From Rhizophagus clarus (lineage: Eukaryota > Glomeromycota > Glomeromycetes > Glomerales > Glomeraceae): DNA of 64,000 nt. Within the stretch, counting starts at the first letter, position 1; every line of letters starts with the position of its first letter. The notes below the pieces were generated by a model. That model was not told the DNA's origin and made no database searches. It saw nothing but the letters and a program-made list of their open reading frames with translations. Shown piece after piece: positions 47,201-59,027 of this stretch. A program made the position numbers and the translations under genes. The DNA lies in contig BLAL01000300.1 of NCBI GenBank assembly GCA_015698045.1, positions 1,056,501 to 1,120,500 on the forward strand. Direction: 5' to 3'.

Positions 47201-48239
47201 ACATTATCATAAACACCTCTTAATAAATTTAGTCTTTTAATTTTTGGTATCGTATTATTAGTTATTATATTGGGTTCCTTGTATTGTTATTGATAAAGGA
47301 TGTGATGTAGTTAAAGAAGAAAAGCGAACTTCACTTTTAATTCTTACATTACATAAATGCATATCTTGGTAATTTTTAAGTCCATTAGGAAATTCTGAAT
47401 TTCTACAACCCTCTTTACATTTACCAATTTCTCCACAAACTCATTGGCAAGTATTTCCATCACTGGTACAAAACATTGTCCAAGACCAACATAATTTATC
47501 TCTTTTTTCTTTAGAATTTATTTGTTCAAGAAGTTCATGACCTTTCTGAATTAATGTTATTACATCATCAATTCTATTAGTAGATTTGATTTTTCCATTT
47601 CTAGTTGACCATTCAATAAAATCAATTGCTCCTTTAACTCTTTGAATAGTAATATATCCTTCTTTAACTAATTCTGAAGTATATAATCTACTTTGAGACT
47701 TTAAACGTCTATTTTTTAATAAAGAATGATTTGATATATACCATTCTACAACACGGCCAAAAGGCACTTTTACAGAATTATCTTCATTGTATTGAATATA
47801 TGCAGAATAATCTTGCATTTTAAATATGATTACTTAAGTAAAACACGTAAAAAACATGGAAAAATATAGAAATATTTTTTGTCAAAAGTAAACCTTAAAA
47901 TTGTTGTTCTTTTGTAACATTCAATATATTTGTATTAGAAAAAAAATACTTATGTATTTAAATGAAGCTAGAAAAAAGTATTTTAAATATTACATTAACT
48001 AAAAGAATATAATAAGTTTTTTTTATAAGAAAAAAAACGTGTAAAAATAAAAGAGCAAAAGAGAAAAAAAAACACGTGGTTTTAGAAGTTTATCAAGATG
48101 TATACCTCCGACCTATCAAGAAATATACTAAAATATTGTGACACGTTACTTATCTATCAAGAAATATACCACATTCAGATTTCACAACAATATCTATCAA
48201 GAAGTATACCGCAAATCTATCAAGATCGATACTTTTGCA
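44247..48239. mobile_element. Mutator-like element (MULE) with long inverted repeats
   Basis: Long terminal inverted repeats face each other at 44247-44369 (left) and about 48085-48239 (right), both starting TGCAAAAGTAT. They share GATATTGTTGTGAAA, GTGGTATATTTCTT(A/G)ATAG and ACAATATTTTAGTATATTTC blocks. The right copy has about 40 bp that the left lacks, and the left carries C-to-T type changes (CTTAATAG against CTTGATAG). A MULE transposase pseudogene fills the interior on the minus strand. No clean target duplication was seen next to these ends, so the outer limits may be a few bases off. Confidence 0.75.
44503..47818 (-). pseudogene. MULE transposase with SWIM-type zinc finger, decayed
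   Basis: The start is ATG at 47818 (MQDYSAYIQYNEDNSVKVPF). A Cys-rich segment follows (GNTCQ, stop, VCGEIGKCKEGC), then a core with YIGIDGKYDLNIDHT (first acid), LSSKENNYTIRLAISAVKN across a GT-AG intron at 46739-46657, VAMIDKHRPIKLG, and EWCMQFIDARRLPVNNEFFW leading to the region with GKQTVLTFVERLYG. After another intron comes the SWIM-like GECLNYFDF...DICKHCHSARI (about 45520-45480). The C-terminal exon is Asn/Thr/Tyr/His-rich with repeats (YNTHTPFFLNNSYTH). At least eight in-frame stops, many at expected tryptophans, plus frameshifts near 47270 and 45070, show it is inactive. Exon limits in the middle are uncertain. Confidence 0.75.
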
Positions 48240-48297
48240 GCACGTCACATGATATTCGTCACACTTAATTCTAGCTGCGTTACCTATGAGGGTCCTT

Positions 48298-49857
48298 AGC
48301 ATGCGTACGTTATTAATGTACGCACTGGCCGGAGTTTAGAAGTTATGCATTTGCACGTGATAGCATTAATGTTAACTCTGGTCAGGACCCCAGTTAATTA
48401 TAATAAAGGTCATATGCAAAAAACATATATTTTTTTGCATTTTTAACAGAAAGGTCATATGAAAAAACGGGTATTTTGAGTAAAGGTTACATGCAAAAAT
48501 AGAGTATCACCAAATTAGGTCATAGTAAAAAAAGTATATAATTTTGGATAAATATTTAAGGTCATATGTTATGCTTTATTATAAAGTGTATATTTTGACT
48601 ATAATGCTGTAATGCCATACTATAATGCTGTAAATTAATATGGATATTGTACATTGATTTTTTTTCTAGATCAAAAATTTAATGCTAATTTAAGATATTT
48701 TTCTATTTTTTTACATATTAAATTGTTTAAGCAAGAAATAGCTAATTGCTTTTTTTTCCAGGAGTTTGTAGCTTTTTATTATAGCATTACAAAATAATAT
48801 ACAGCATACGCTAAAATATGTTTGGATTGAAATTTAGTTTTGCCATCAGGTTTAAATTGCCAAAATATGTTAAAATGTTAGTATTATAGAATACAGAGTT
48901 ATGTAATTGCAGATTTGCAAATTATTTTAGGTAAATTTTGATTTTCATTTTCTTGAACTATAGAAATGAGTAAGCTACTAAACTTATTATTTTTTTTTAT
49001 TTTAAGAACGTTATTGATGTTCTTTTTGTTTTATTTATTTTTGTAGAAACAAATTGGGATTTTTTGACTTGAAAATAAATTTGAAAAGAGAATAATAGGT
49101 AAAATTTAAAGGGGGCAATTTCTTTAATGGGTGATAAAGAGAAAAATGTTTTGTTTGAAAACATTACTAATGTTTTTTTTTGTCTATTTTGTAGGATTTG
49201 ATTCAAATTTTCTGGCTTAAATTTGAAAAGAGAGATGTTTTTCTTAACAATTTGGTTTAAGAATATAACTACCGCCTTTTATTTTCATTTTTATAAAATG
49301 CATGCGTACTAAGGATGTAATTTTTATTAAAAAGCAGGTCTTTATAGCAATTATTCTTTTATTTAAGAATTCTAACAATAAAAGAACTGAAGTAATGTGA
49401 TGTAAAAAGAATTAAATATTAGCAAAGGATTACTTTATATAGTAAATCATAAATATAATCTTTTTAAAAAAATTATTTGGTCTTTTATTAAAATAATTTT
49501 GAAAGTAATACAAGTAATGCATATTCTGCAGAGATTATAGCAGTTATAAAATTATAAATTATAAAATTAAATCTAATAGAGAAATTCTGGCTAGTTTCAG
49601 TTTAAAAATAATATAATCCGGTTAATCCATATTTTTAATACAAAATCTTTTTTTTTTGTTAAAATTTACTATGAGGTCATATGATAAAAGTGGATATTTA
49701 TAGTACAATAGAAGGTCATATGATAAAAATGTATATTTATATGGCAAAATTTATGTATATTCCATTGGATTTTTAATTAGTACTGCGGATGTGACCTCTA
49801 TTATAATTATCCGGGGTCCTCTCTGGTCAGTGTGTACGATAATAATGTACGCATGCT
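48298..49857. mobile_element. Non-autonomous inverted-repeat element, 1.56 kb
   Basis: The left end AGCATGCGTACGTTATTAAT (48298) matches the reverse complement of the right end (49857), which reads AGCATGCGTACATTATTATC. The match continues through CACTG(G/A)CC(G/A)GAG and, after a 50-bp extra segment on the left, through AGGACCCC and TAATTATAATA(A/G)AGGTCA. There is no transposase. The interior is AT-rich and carries two intron-like units (48995-49210). The superfamily is not assigned. Confidence 0.65.
48995..49210 (+). repeat. Array F: two intron-like units
   Basis: Two units end in TTTTTGTAG (49047) and TATTTTGTAG (49195). The second has arms AAAACATTA and AATGTTTTT around CTAAT (49158-49177). 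The first has AAGAACGTT / GATGTTCTT. Exon-like blocks between them contain TTTGAAAAGAGA twice, so the exon part is also duplicated. Confidence 0.55.
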
Positions 49858-51394
49858 GCGTACGTTTAAGCAATTAAGCAGTTACATTACGTATAACCTG
49901 AAAATTAGATTTTAATATAATTTGGGCCGGCATTACGAGTCTAATGATTATAATCAAGTTATATCCAAGATGTACCAAATCATATAACGAATCAGAATGT
50001 AATAATTTTTTTAGTTAAAAAAATATAAATGAAATGGTCTTTTAGTTTCTTCACCGTAAATGGGCATCCTCCATAGTATTATACCATACCCATAAATTTG
50101 ATGATATGAAAATTTTTTTGAGTAATTTTAAATGGTTCCCGGGGTATTATAAATTGAAAATAACTTTTTTGTTCACAAACTAACTCAGTTCGTAACCAAC
50201 AGATATTTGTACCTTCTCCTTAAAACCAAAGTCTATAGTAAAGAAATTCCCAAATTTGTATTATATCCGGGTACCTGTTTGCGGCATAATTGATTGATCT
50301 GCATGTTCGGAATAACTTTTAAACTTTATTTAGATCCAAGTAGTACAGTTGGCCTATTATATGATAGTTAAACCTGTCCATTTTTTGTGGCACGAAAATT
50401 CTAAGCAATTAATTAAAGAAAACTAAAGTATCGAGCTTAGGTAATTACTTCAAATAATTAAATAATAAACACGTGAAGATTAAGACTTCGAATTAACGAA
50501 TTAACGGAACTAATGGGATGATTCAGTGATTCACGGATATTATATCCATAAATAAAAAATTTTAAACTAAAATACTTTCTCGTGAAACTATTCATTATGC
50601 GTAAATTTCAAATTTTTTTTCCTATTTACGAAATCGAATCAATTTTGCACATGAAAATTCCTTCAATACATCATTCGCGGTTTACAAATTTGTTTGGGAT
50701 TATCAAAAATTAAAAATTTATTGTCCATAGAGATTCTGTTGAATAAAAAAAAAAAATGTATATATATTATTCACATGAAGAATGGAAACAAAAAAAAAAA
50801 TATTTATTTTGAGATCTTGGTATGTCTAGTTAGCACGAAATTTTAAACACATTGGTTATGTAAAGAAAAGGTTTTAAATTTATAAGTTGTCATTACTTTT
50901 TTTTGGAGAGATTCAAACAGGTTAAGTAGTTATTAATGTGATAATATGCTAACATCACAATTCGGATTCTTTCTTTTTTTTTAGAAATTAGTCCGAGATT
51001 AAAAAGAATTTCTTAAACTTTGCATTAAAAGAATCTTTTTATAGTAATTTAATGCAAAAATCTCATAACTTACGATTTTTCCTGGAAACCGATGAGGTGG
51101 TATGCGCGTCAATTTACGAAAAAATGATTTTATTGGTTAAAAAGAAAACGTTCAAGCGTTATCACGCGGGCCTTATTTAACCTATTCGGTAAATGATTTT
51201 TCTGTTTCTTATTAGTTTAAAACGTGTAGAATCTGTTGGCTTAAATTCAATTTTGTTATTAAGGAATGTAAATCATAAGTTTCATTTTTAAAGGTAACAA
51301 ATTTTTGATAGACTCCTTATCATCTTTTTTTTCACGAAATCAAATTTTCTATAAAAAAAAACCTTTAAATCACAAAGTCGAATGATAAGTAAAG
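49858..51394. other. Intergenic region before the small two-exon gene
   Basis: No gene is supported. Bases 51080-51200 (TCACGCGGGCC) are GC-richer and could be promoter sequence for the gene starting at 51395. Confidence 0.3.
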
Positions 51395-51996
51395 ATGGTC
51401 ACATACGGGTATTTAATAGGTAATTATATAATATAAGCGATACCAAAGAAAAAAAATTGCTTTTTAGTAATAATTTTCTTAATTTTTTAGGTAAAAATAT
51501 AGAAACATTTAGGCTTTTTGTACCTCACAGACTTAATAAAATTCAACTTACGCCTTCAAGATCAAGATTCATAGTTATGGGGACAAAAGATTCAATCTTT
51601 GATTGGATGGAATATTATGAAAGACTTGTTTGTGAATTCTCATCATTACAGCTTGATCATACGACTGCGGAGAATCATCTTAGGTTTGAATTACATGATG
51701 ACGAAGAGCAGCACCATTGTTGTAATATTATCAGAAAATTATTCTCGAATGGAACAAAGAAATATAATGGCTCATCTAAGATGAGGCTAGAGATAAGTAT
51801 TCACAATAACATTGCACGAAATTCAGGACATGTGGAACAACTTCATCAGCACTATTCAGCTCCAGTAATGGAAGCTAATTGTAAAAGTGGGACGAGATTA
51901 CTAAACATTTTAAATGAGTGGTACGATTATAGGATTTCAAACAATAATAAATTTAATTATGAACAATTGAGAAAGATTTGTGATTATGAAATATGA
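51395..51996 (+). CDS. hypothetical protein, 176 aa, two exons
   Basis: Exon 1 (51395-51419) starts ATGGTCACATACGGG and ends at a GTAATT donor. The intron runs 51420-51490 (TTTTTTAG acceptor). Exon 2 (51491-51996) continues in frame as GKNIETFRLFVPHRLNKIQL to TGA. I chose this start because the long frame has no ATG of its own before residue 41 and the splice joins phases correctly. The protein is mildly acidic and polar, with His/Cys clusters (HDDEEQHHCCNIIRKLF) and no signal peptide or membrane segment. The family is unknown. It could also be the 3' part of a longer gene. Confidence 0.5.
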
Positions 51997-53333
51997 ATAA
52001 AATCAATACGTGTATATATATATATATACTGCATATATAATTTTGAAAAATCTTAGGGCTTATATTTATATATCAGATATTTTGTCTAATTTCCTTGAGA
52101 AAAAGAACCAGTAAGGTTTTAATAAGTTCGTTAGATAAGAAATTTTATTTTTTAGGTAGTTTTTTATTTCATACAGTAATTACTCTTTTTTTTTTTTTTG
52201 AAATATGCTAAATTAAGAACATCTTTGTATATGATGAAAATAAGTAAATAAATAAATAAATTATTTTGAATCTTGAAATCTCAATATAAAATTAAGTTCT
52301 TTTCTATGTATTCGCACCAAATAAATCACGTCGAAAAATGAAAAAAAAAATGAAGGAGCATTCTTGTCTTTGGTTGAAATCGTCCATTTGATACAGTTTT
52401 AATTAACTGAGCTAAGAAATGGCTATAAATAAATACGGAATCTTATCTTTTCGCTTTATTTTAATAAACAAAATTAAAATTTTTTTGAAAAAATGTAATC
52501 TTTAAAATCCTTCATTGAATGGATTATTTCAACAATCAAATTCGTAAATAATGCAAAATATTCTTGATTTTGCCGATCAAAGTTGCGGATTTTCACGAGT
52601 TAATGATTTATCATCATAATTTTATCTGAGATTGTGGATTGTATATTTACTTCCTTTATTGTTAAAAATTTCTTTGTTGAAATTTTTGGTTGTACAGATA
52701 TCCTTTACTTTGTCGCTTAAAATGTTAATTGTATAAAGAGTAAACATCACGTGTTACAGTAAGAGTCACAAAATTTGTGTTGCAAATAAGAATAGTTTAA
52801 TTTTTTTAAGAATATTATAGTGACGTAGGATGGAAGAATCACGGTAAATCGACCTTCGTTTCGCTCCGGGAAATTATGCAGAAGAAATGAGATACTTGAA
52901 AAAAAGAAAGGTTAAATGGAAGGTTAAATGGAAGATCTGCCGTTTTGTTTTAGTGAGTCATTGCAATATCATTAGAGAACGATTCATTACGCTTTGTCAT
53001 GCAAATCGATACATCTCATTATTATAACCGGATAAGGTAAATACACAACAATATGCACAATTTGGGCATTTTAATCAGGGGAATTTCGAAATATTTTGTT
53101 CGAATTATTCATTTTTACTTTTTTCGAATTGAAAGATGGGGATTCTAGGTCAGTTTCTCCTGTTTCCATTCTTCGTTATTATAGTTTACTTATATGGCAC
53201 ACAACACCTAGTCGGTTGCATGATATATGCATTTGTGTCACAAAAAATTTTGGTTAAATATGGACAAAAATTTTCTTCATGTAAATCAATTTTTTAAATT
53301 TGTAAAATTATCGTAAGTTCATTTTAAAAAATT
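51997..53333. other. Intergenic region upstream of kinase gene 2
   Basis: No gene is seen. A GC-richer patch at about 52830-52870 (CGACCTTCGTTTCGCTCCGG) lies about 480 bp before the kinase start, a position comparable to the island upstream of kinase 1. Confidence 0.3.
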
Positions 53334-55014
53334 ATGATGAAATATAAATCATATGATAATAAAATCATATTTGAATCTTCGGATTATGATCTGGATAAAG
53401 ATGAGAGAAGAGTAAAATATGAGAAATATGACATTATTATATGTGGAAAATGTAATGAAAAATTTTATCGTGATTGGCATTGTAGAAAATGTTATAAAAA
53501 TGAAACAGATGAAGAAAAAAATCGCATGCTTCATGGAAGATGTAAAGGTTGTTCTCAAGTAATGAAAATCCATCTTTGGTGTTCATCTTGTAATTCAAAA
53601 AGATTTCAAAGAGATTTTATTAAGTGGACCAGTGGAAATGCTGATATTAATAATTTAATTAAAGATATTCAAATGGCAGCTAATAGTAAACATATTTTAG
53701 AATGGATTCCATATGATAAATTTACTGATGTTAATATGTTAGATTCAGGAGGTTTTGCTAAAGTATATTCGGCCACTTGGAAAGATGGACGAATTGAAAA
53801 GTGGGATTATGAATCTAATAACTGGAAAAGGTCTGGATCGTTTAGAGTAGCTTTAAAAGTATTAAACGATTCAAAAGACATAAGCGAAGATTTTTTAAAT
53901 GAGGTATGTTTAAAATTAATTTTCAATAAAATCATATTTTTATAACGTATTTTTTTTAATATTTTTTTTTTTTTTCTTATATAGTTGAAATTTCTGAAAA
54001 AATTTCCTACTTCTTATTATAGTACTTATATCGTAGAGTGTTTTGGAATCACACAAGAATCCAGTACTCTTAATTATGCATTAGTACTTAAATTAAAAGA
54101 TTGCAGTTTGCGCTCTTACCTTGATAAAAATTATAGTTCGTTAACGTTGAAAGACAAATTAGATATTATATCAAAAATTTGTATGGGACTTGATTGTATT
54201 CATAATCATAATTTAATTCATAGGGACCTTCACTTAGGAAATATTTTATGTTCCAATAGTGATAACAAAAAGCTTGATATATCTATTAGTGATTTTGGAT
54301 TTTGCAAACCAGCATTTGAGACTTCAGATCCAAGCGAAAAGAAAAAGATCTTTGGAGTATTGCCATATATGGCCCCTGAAGTTTGGGTTGGAAAAGAATA
54401 TACAAAAAAATCTGACATTTACTCTTTTGGTATTATTATTAATGAGATAATTTCTGGAAGTAGACCATTTCATAATATACCACATGATTATCATCTTGCG
54501 ATTGATATTTGTCGTGGATCACGTCCAAAAATTAGACCGGAAACACCAAAAGCTTTGAAAGATTTAATCAATAAATGCTTGGATGCAGCTTCGGAAGATA
54601 GGCCAAATACTTATCAAATTTTTACCATGTTACAAGATTTTATGTATACAAAAAATGATCGAGGTTCTTATGATTTCAAGAAACATACCGCTCAATATGA
54701 AGAACTTAAAGGATCATCACATATTGCAGCTATAATAATAACGAAAGATTCACCATCGGGAACACGAGAAGATGTTTCTCGGATGTCTTGTAATAGTAAA
54801 CTCCTTAACTTTCAGAATATGTTACCATCGCCTATAAATTCGCATTCGTTTATTTGTAATACAGGTAAATTTTGTTATTTTTTTTTATTTATTTATTTTT
54901 TTTTTTTTTAAACTTAATTATTTTTTTATTATCATAGATACAGATGAAGATGAAAATACAAATATTTCAGTTCATTCTATGTGTACAGATTGTAAAATTA
55001 ACGATTTTGACTGA
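53334..55014 (+). CDS. Protein kinase (TKL-like), paralogue of the 31163 gene, 508 aa
   Basis: Exons are 53334-53903, 53985-54864 and 54938-55014, ending in TGA. Exon 2 is exactly 880 nt, as in the 31163 gene, and both introns sit at the same codons. N-terminal cysteine pairs (CGKCNEKF, CRKCYK, CKGCSQ, CSSC) come first. The kinase domain has DSGGFAKVYSATW, VALKVL, HRDLHLGN, SDFGFCKPA and APEVWVG, so all catalytic elements are intact. The C-terminal tail after FMYTKN differs from the paralogue and is Ser/Asp-rich. The start lacks the first 20 or so residues of the paralogue, but the ATG is in a suitable place. The pair probably arose by duplication. The signalling role is unknown. Confidence 0.9.
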
Positions 55015-57041
55015 ATTAAAACCGAAATATCATACAAAGTATAATATATGTCTACAATTTATTTTGCATTTGAGTTATTATTTACGTTAAACTTATGCAT
55101 CAATCGATCTTTAATGTATCATCACCAAGTCAGAAATATAATCAATATACTACCACTGTTAGGAAATTCCTTAACGTTCATAAATAACCAAATGTGATTA
55201 CGATTACGGAGGTAGAGCATAAATAAAATAAATAAGACTCGAACGATTTATTGACCCGCTTGGAATTTGTACTGCACACTTTACTTTAAAGTATACTATC
55301 TATAGATTTCTTACCTTCTGCCTATTAAAAGAATATAGAATAAATCATTATATTGAAATATATTAAATTTTTGCAAAAAAAAAATCTTAAATTTAGTTAT
55401 ACTTTTATTAAATTTAGTAATTTTGTAAAATTATTTGTATATAATTCAAATACAATGTATTGCAATTTAATAAAAAAAAAATTATTCTTATTTTATTTAT
55501 TATTTGTACTGATTTAATTATAAAATAAAAATTTAAAAATATAAAATAATTTAATAATTATTAATAAATATTATTAATAAAATTATCTTTTAAACTGTTT
55601 TGCAGTCAAATTTGGCTGTAATATTACTTTATTATTAAAAATAACTAATTTATTAATAATTGAAATAGTAAAAAAATTTTTTATATTAAATATCTGAATC
55701 AAATTTAATTTATAAAAAATAAATCTAATAACCAATTTTTTTACAGTTTTAAACTAGAATATTTAATTAATTTAAAAAGTTGAATTGATTGATTATGAAG
55801 ATATATAATTAATTAAAAATTAATCAATCTTGATTAATCACATGCAATTAATTTTTAAATTGATCATTTAATTTAAATATCTATTAATGATTGAATTTTA
55901 TTAAAAATTGCATATTTTTTACCATATTTTATTTTAATTTTAATTTATATACTTTACTATATTTGTATTAATTTATGATTTTATTATAACTCAAAGTATT
56001 TTTTTTTATATAATAATTAAAAAAATTAGTTTATTTATACATTATATTTTGCCAATTTTGATCAATCAAAAATTAGTTTAATTTTAATTAAAACCAATAT
56101 TTTATGTTTAATCATTAATTAAATTAGTCAATAATTAACATTAATTGGTTCAATTAAAAATCCTATTTTAAATCAAATATATATCTAATTTAATTTTAAA
56201 GTTATTATATAATTTAATAATTTAAAAATATAAAAAAATATTTTTTTAAAAAAAAAATATTTTTTCTAATAAAATTACTAATATTTTTTAAGTAAAAAAA
56301 AAAGAAAAAAATAGTTAAAATAAAATATTAATAGATAATAAAAATTTTATTATATAATTTTATTCAATTACTCTATTATTTAATAATTATATTATATAAA
56401 ATTATATAATAGTTTATTAAATTTATTTTATTATGATATATTTAATAATATTAAATTCATATTTTTAATATTAATATATAATAAATAATGATAATTTGAT
56501 AATTTAAAAATTTAATATAAAATTTTATTAATAATTTACTATTACTAAAAAAACAGATTGTTTATGAAGTTCAAAATTTATTATATTATAATTAATTCAG
56601 TAAAAAATATTTATATTTAATATATATTTAAAATATATTTAAATTTTTTAAATTATATTTAATTTTTTATTTAATATTTAAAATATATAAAAAATTAAAA
56701 TTTTATTTAAATTATAATTAATATATATTTAAATTATTTTATATTTAGTATATAAATTTAATATAATTTTTTTTTTTTTTTTTTGTTTAGAAGGTAGTGA
56801 AAATATATATTGAAGTCATATATATATAATTTAATAGTTATTATAGAAGAAATAAAGGTTATAGGTAAATTTATAAGATAATAGTAGGATACAGAAGTAA
56901 TCTTTTAAATGAAGAATCGATTTAAAATTTTAATAAATTAGTTATATATAACAAATATTTCTGTATCTTACTATATAACTAATAAACTCATAAATTGCAT
57001 TACTTTGCAAAAAAAAAAAAAATTATTTTATATTTAACTTA
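55015..57041. other. very AT-rich stretch, no gene seen
   Basis: Almost pure A/T from about 55360 to 56780. No ORF, repeat family or RNA gene can be supported. Confidence 0.4.
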
Positions 57042-58325
57042 CAGTGTGTAATGAAAAAAAACTGGAATAATAAAATTAACCATTATTTTACGATGATCAT
57101 TTCAAAAAAGATAAAAATTTTTTTATTTGAAGCTAAAAACCAGCTCTTTTTATTGATGTATAATTAATAAGGGATTCGCTCCCCATTACTTTCAATAATG
57201 AGCTCACAACACCGTCTCATTGAACCTACTAGCTTCAAATAGTGTTTTCTGGAATTAATTCCCATTTTTCCACCATAAACTTTTCTAAATCATTAAGATT
57301 TTTAGGCATTCGTCTTTTTACATTCCCCTTGACAATTGCCTAAAGGTTTTCTATAAGGTTCAGATCAGGACTATTTGAGGGCCAATCAATAAATTCTGGA
57401 ACACTGTTTTTGAGAAATTCTTTAGCATACCTGCTGGTATGCTTGGCATCATTGTCCTGTTGAAACCTCCAATTATTCCTAAGCATTTCATTAACCTTTG
57501 GAATGTGATTTTAGAGGATTTCAACATAGAATTCTGCATTTATAATTTGACAGAAGCAGAACAAACTTGTTTTGCTTTTTTTACAAAATCTGCCCCATGT
57601 AAAAATTTTTGTCTATCTTTTGGCATGGACCGAATTGGCCGTACTCCTTTATACCAGCATTGCACAGTATTTTGAAAGAGTTGGAAGGCTGTCTCATCTG
57701 AAAATAAAGTCTGATTCCAATTATCATTAAGATGCTTCTGTGCCCATCTAATACGTTTTTGCTTATGAACAGCAGTAAGCATTGGAGTTGGTCTTGGGAG
57801 AGATTTTTTGTAACCTTAGTCAGTTAAATGCCTTGAGATTGTCATGTGGGATACTTCAAGACCAGTGTTGGTCAATTTTTTGGCCAAAGTTCTTGTGGAA
57901 ATTGAAGTATCCCTTCGGACAAATTGTCCAAAGGTCTTGAAAAATTTGCTAGTTATTTTTTTGGGGTGACCACTTCCTTCTTTCCGACCTATCTTTTCAT
58001 TCATTTCTAACTTTTTAATATTATCATATATAGTGAAAAGAGGGATGTTTGTAATCTTGTGAATTTCAGTACCTTTACATACACCTTCACCCCACAATTG
58101 TAAAATGGTTTGATGTTGTCTTTCTTGCTTTGAAACCTTCATTTTGTGGCGCAGTAGGTCAGAAAACAAATAAATAATATTTCTAATCAAAGGTCATTAC
58201 TTATTAACATGATCATCACATCGATCTTCCATTTCAGTTTAAGAATATAATTCTGACGTAAATAGGCTGTGTGATGCTTGTTTATTTATATATATTAAAA
58301 TTCCAGTTTTTTTTGTTACACACTG
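57042..58325. mobile_element. Tc1/mariner element, complete ends, 1,284 bp
   Basis: The left end starts CAGTGTGTAATGAAAAAAAA and the right end is its inverted match (TTTTTTTTGTTACACACTG), extending to CTGGAA. TA flanks both sides (57040-57041 and 58326-58327), the standard Tc1/mariner target duplication. A broken transposase lies inside on the minus strand. Size and structure fit a full-length but inactive copy. Confidence 0.9.
57184..58142 (-). pseudogene. Tc1-like transposase, frameshifted
   Basis: ATG at 58142 begins MKVSKQERQHQTILQLWGEG. Residues 1-110 form the paired helix-turn-helix DNA-binding region, with GRKEGSGHPKKI matching the GRP-like hook. A TAA at 57818-57816 interrupts, then the same frame gives LFSDETAFQLF (first catalytic Asp) to about 57540. 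A frameshift follows. The next frame gives DNDAKHTSRYAKEF (second Asp) and WPSNSPDLNLIENL, with the third acid in PDLNLIEN. A TAG replaces the usual tryptophan after ENL. A last shift leads to a C-terminal SMRRCCELIIESNGE near 57190. It is a DDE cut-and-paste enzyme of Tc1 type, now dead. Confidence 0.85.
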
Positions 58326-58836
58326 TATATTTAAATTTTTTCTATTATAATATCTGGCTTATATATACATGAAATCAAAATTAATTAATTTTAACCTTTA
58401 AAATAATCAAAATAATTAAAATAATTTTGACCTAGACCTTTCCAAAAGTCAAAATAGTCAAAATTATGTCATAGTCATATGGTTTTTATTCAAAGTTAAC
58501 AATCTTTACATTTAGTGATTCAAATTTATAATCTTTACATGATTGGATTCAACTCATCAAGAGGATTCTAATAATATATGTTGCATATTTGTAGCATCAA
58601 TATTAATAAACTGAAGTTATTTATATTTAATTATAAATATTGTATACTTAAATTATAACTAAATTATATTTAATTTTTTTTATTTTAATATATTTTTAAT
58701 ATATATTTTAAGTATAGTTAAATCTTTATATAATTTTTTTTTTTTAAAGTGTTAAAAACATATCTATATTTATTAGATTAAATAGGATTAAATAATAATC
58801 ACTTTTATTCTATAAGTAATACTTTCAGTCTAGGTT

Positions 58837-59018
58837 ATAGATGCCATCCAAATCCAAAATAATTTGGGATTATGATAGCCCAAATGTACAAATCCAAATT
58901 AATTTACAAATTACATATATAAATTTTGTAATTTGTACATTTGGGATTTGGGAATTATGACTGTCAAAATGTACAAATTAATTTGGGATTTACTTAAAAT
59001 AATTTGGGTGGTATCTAT
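58837..59018. repeat. MITE with 9-bp target duplication
   Basis: Ends are ATAGATGCCATCCAAAT on the left and, inverted, ATAGATACCACCCAAAT on the right. Internal arms (AATTTGGGATTATGA and relatives) make it largely palindromic. AGTCTAGGT flanks both sides (58827-58835 and 59019-59027). A 9-bp duplication suggests mobilisation by a Mutator-like transposase. A partial copy lies at about 60318-60356. Confidence 0.75.
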
Positions 59019-59027
59019 AGTCTAGGT

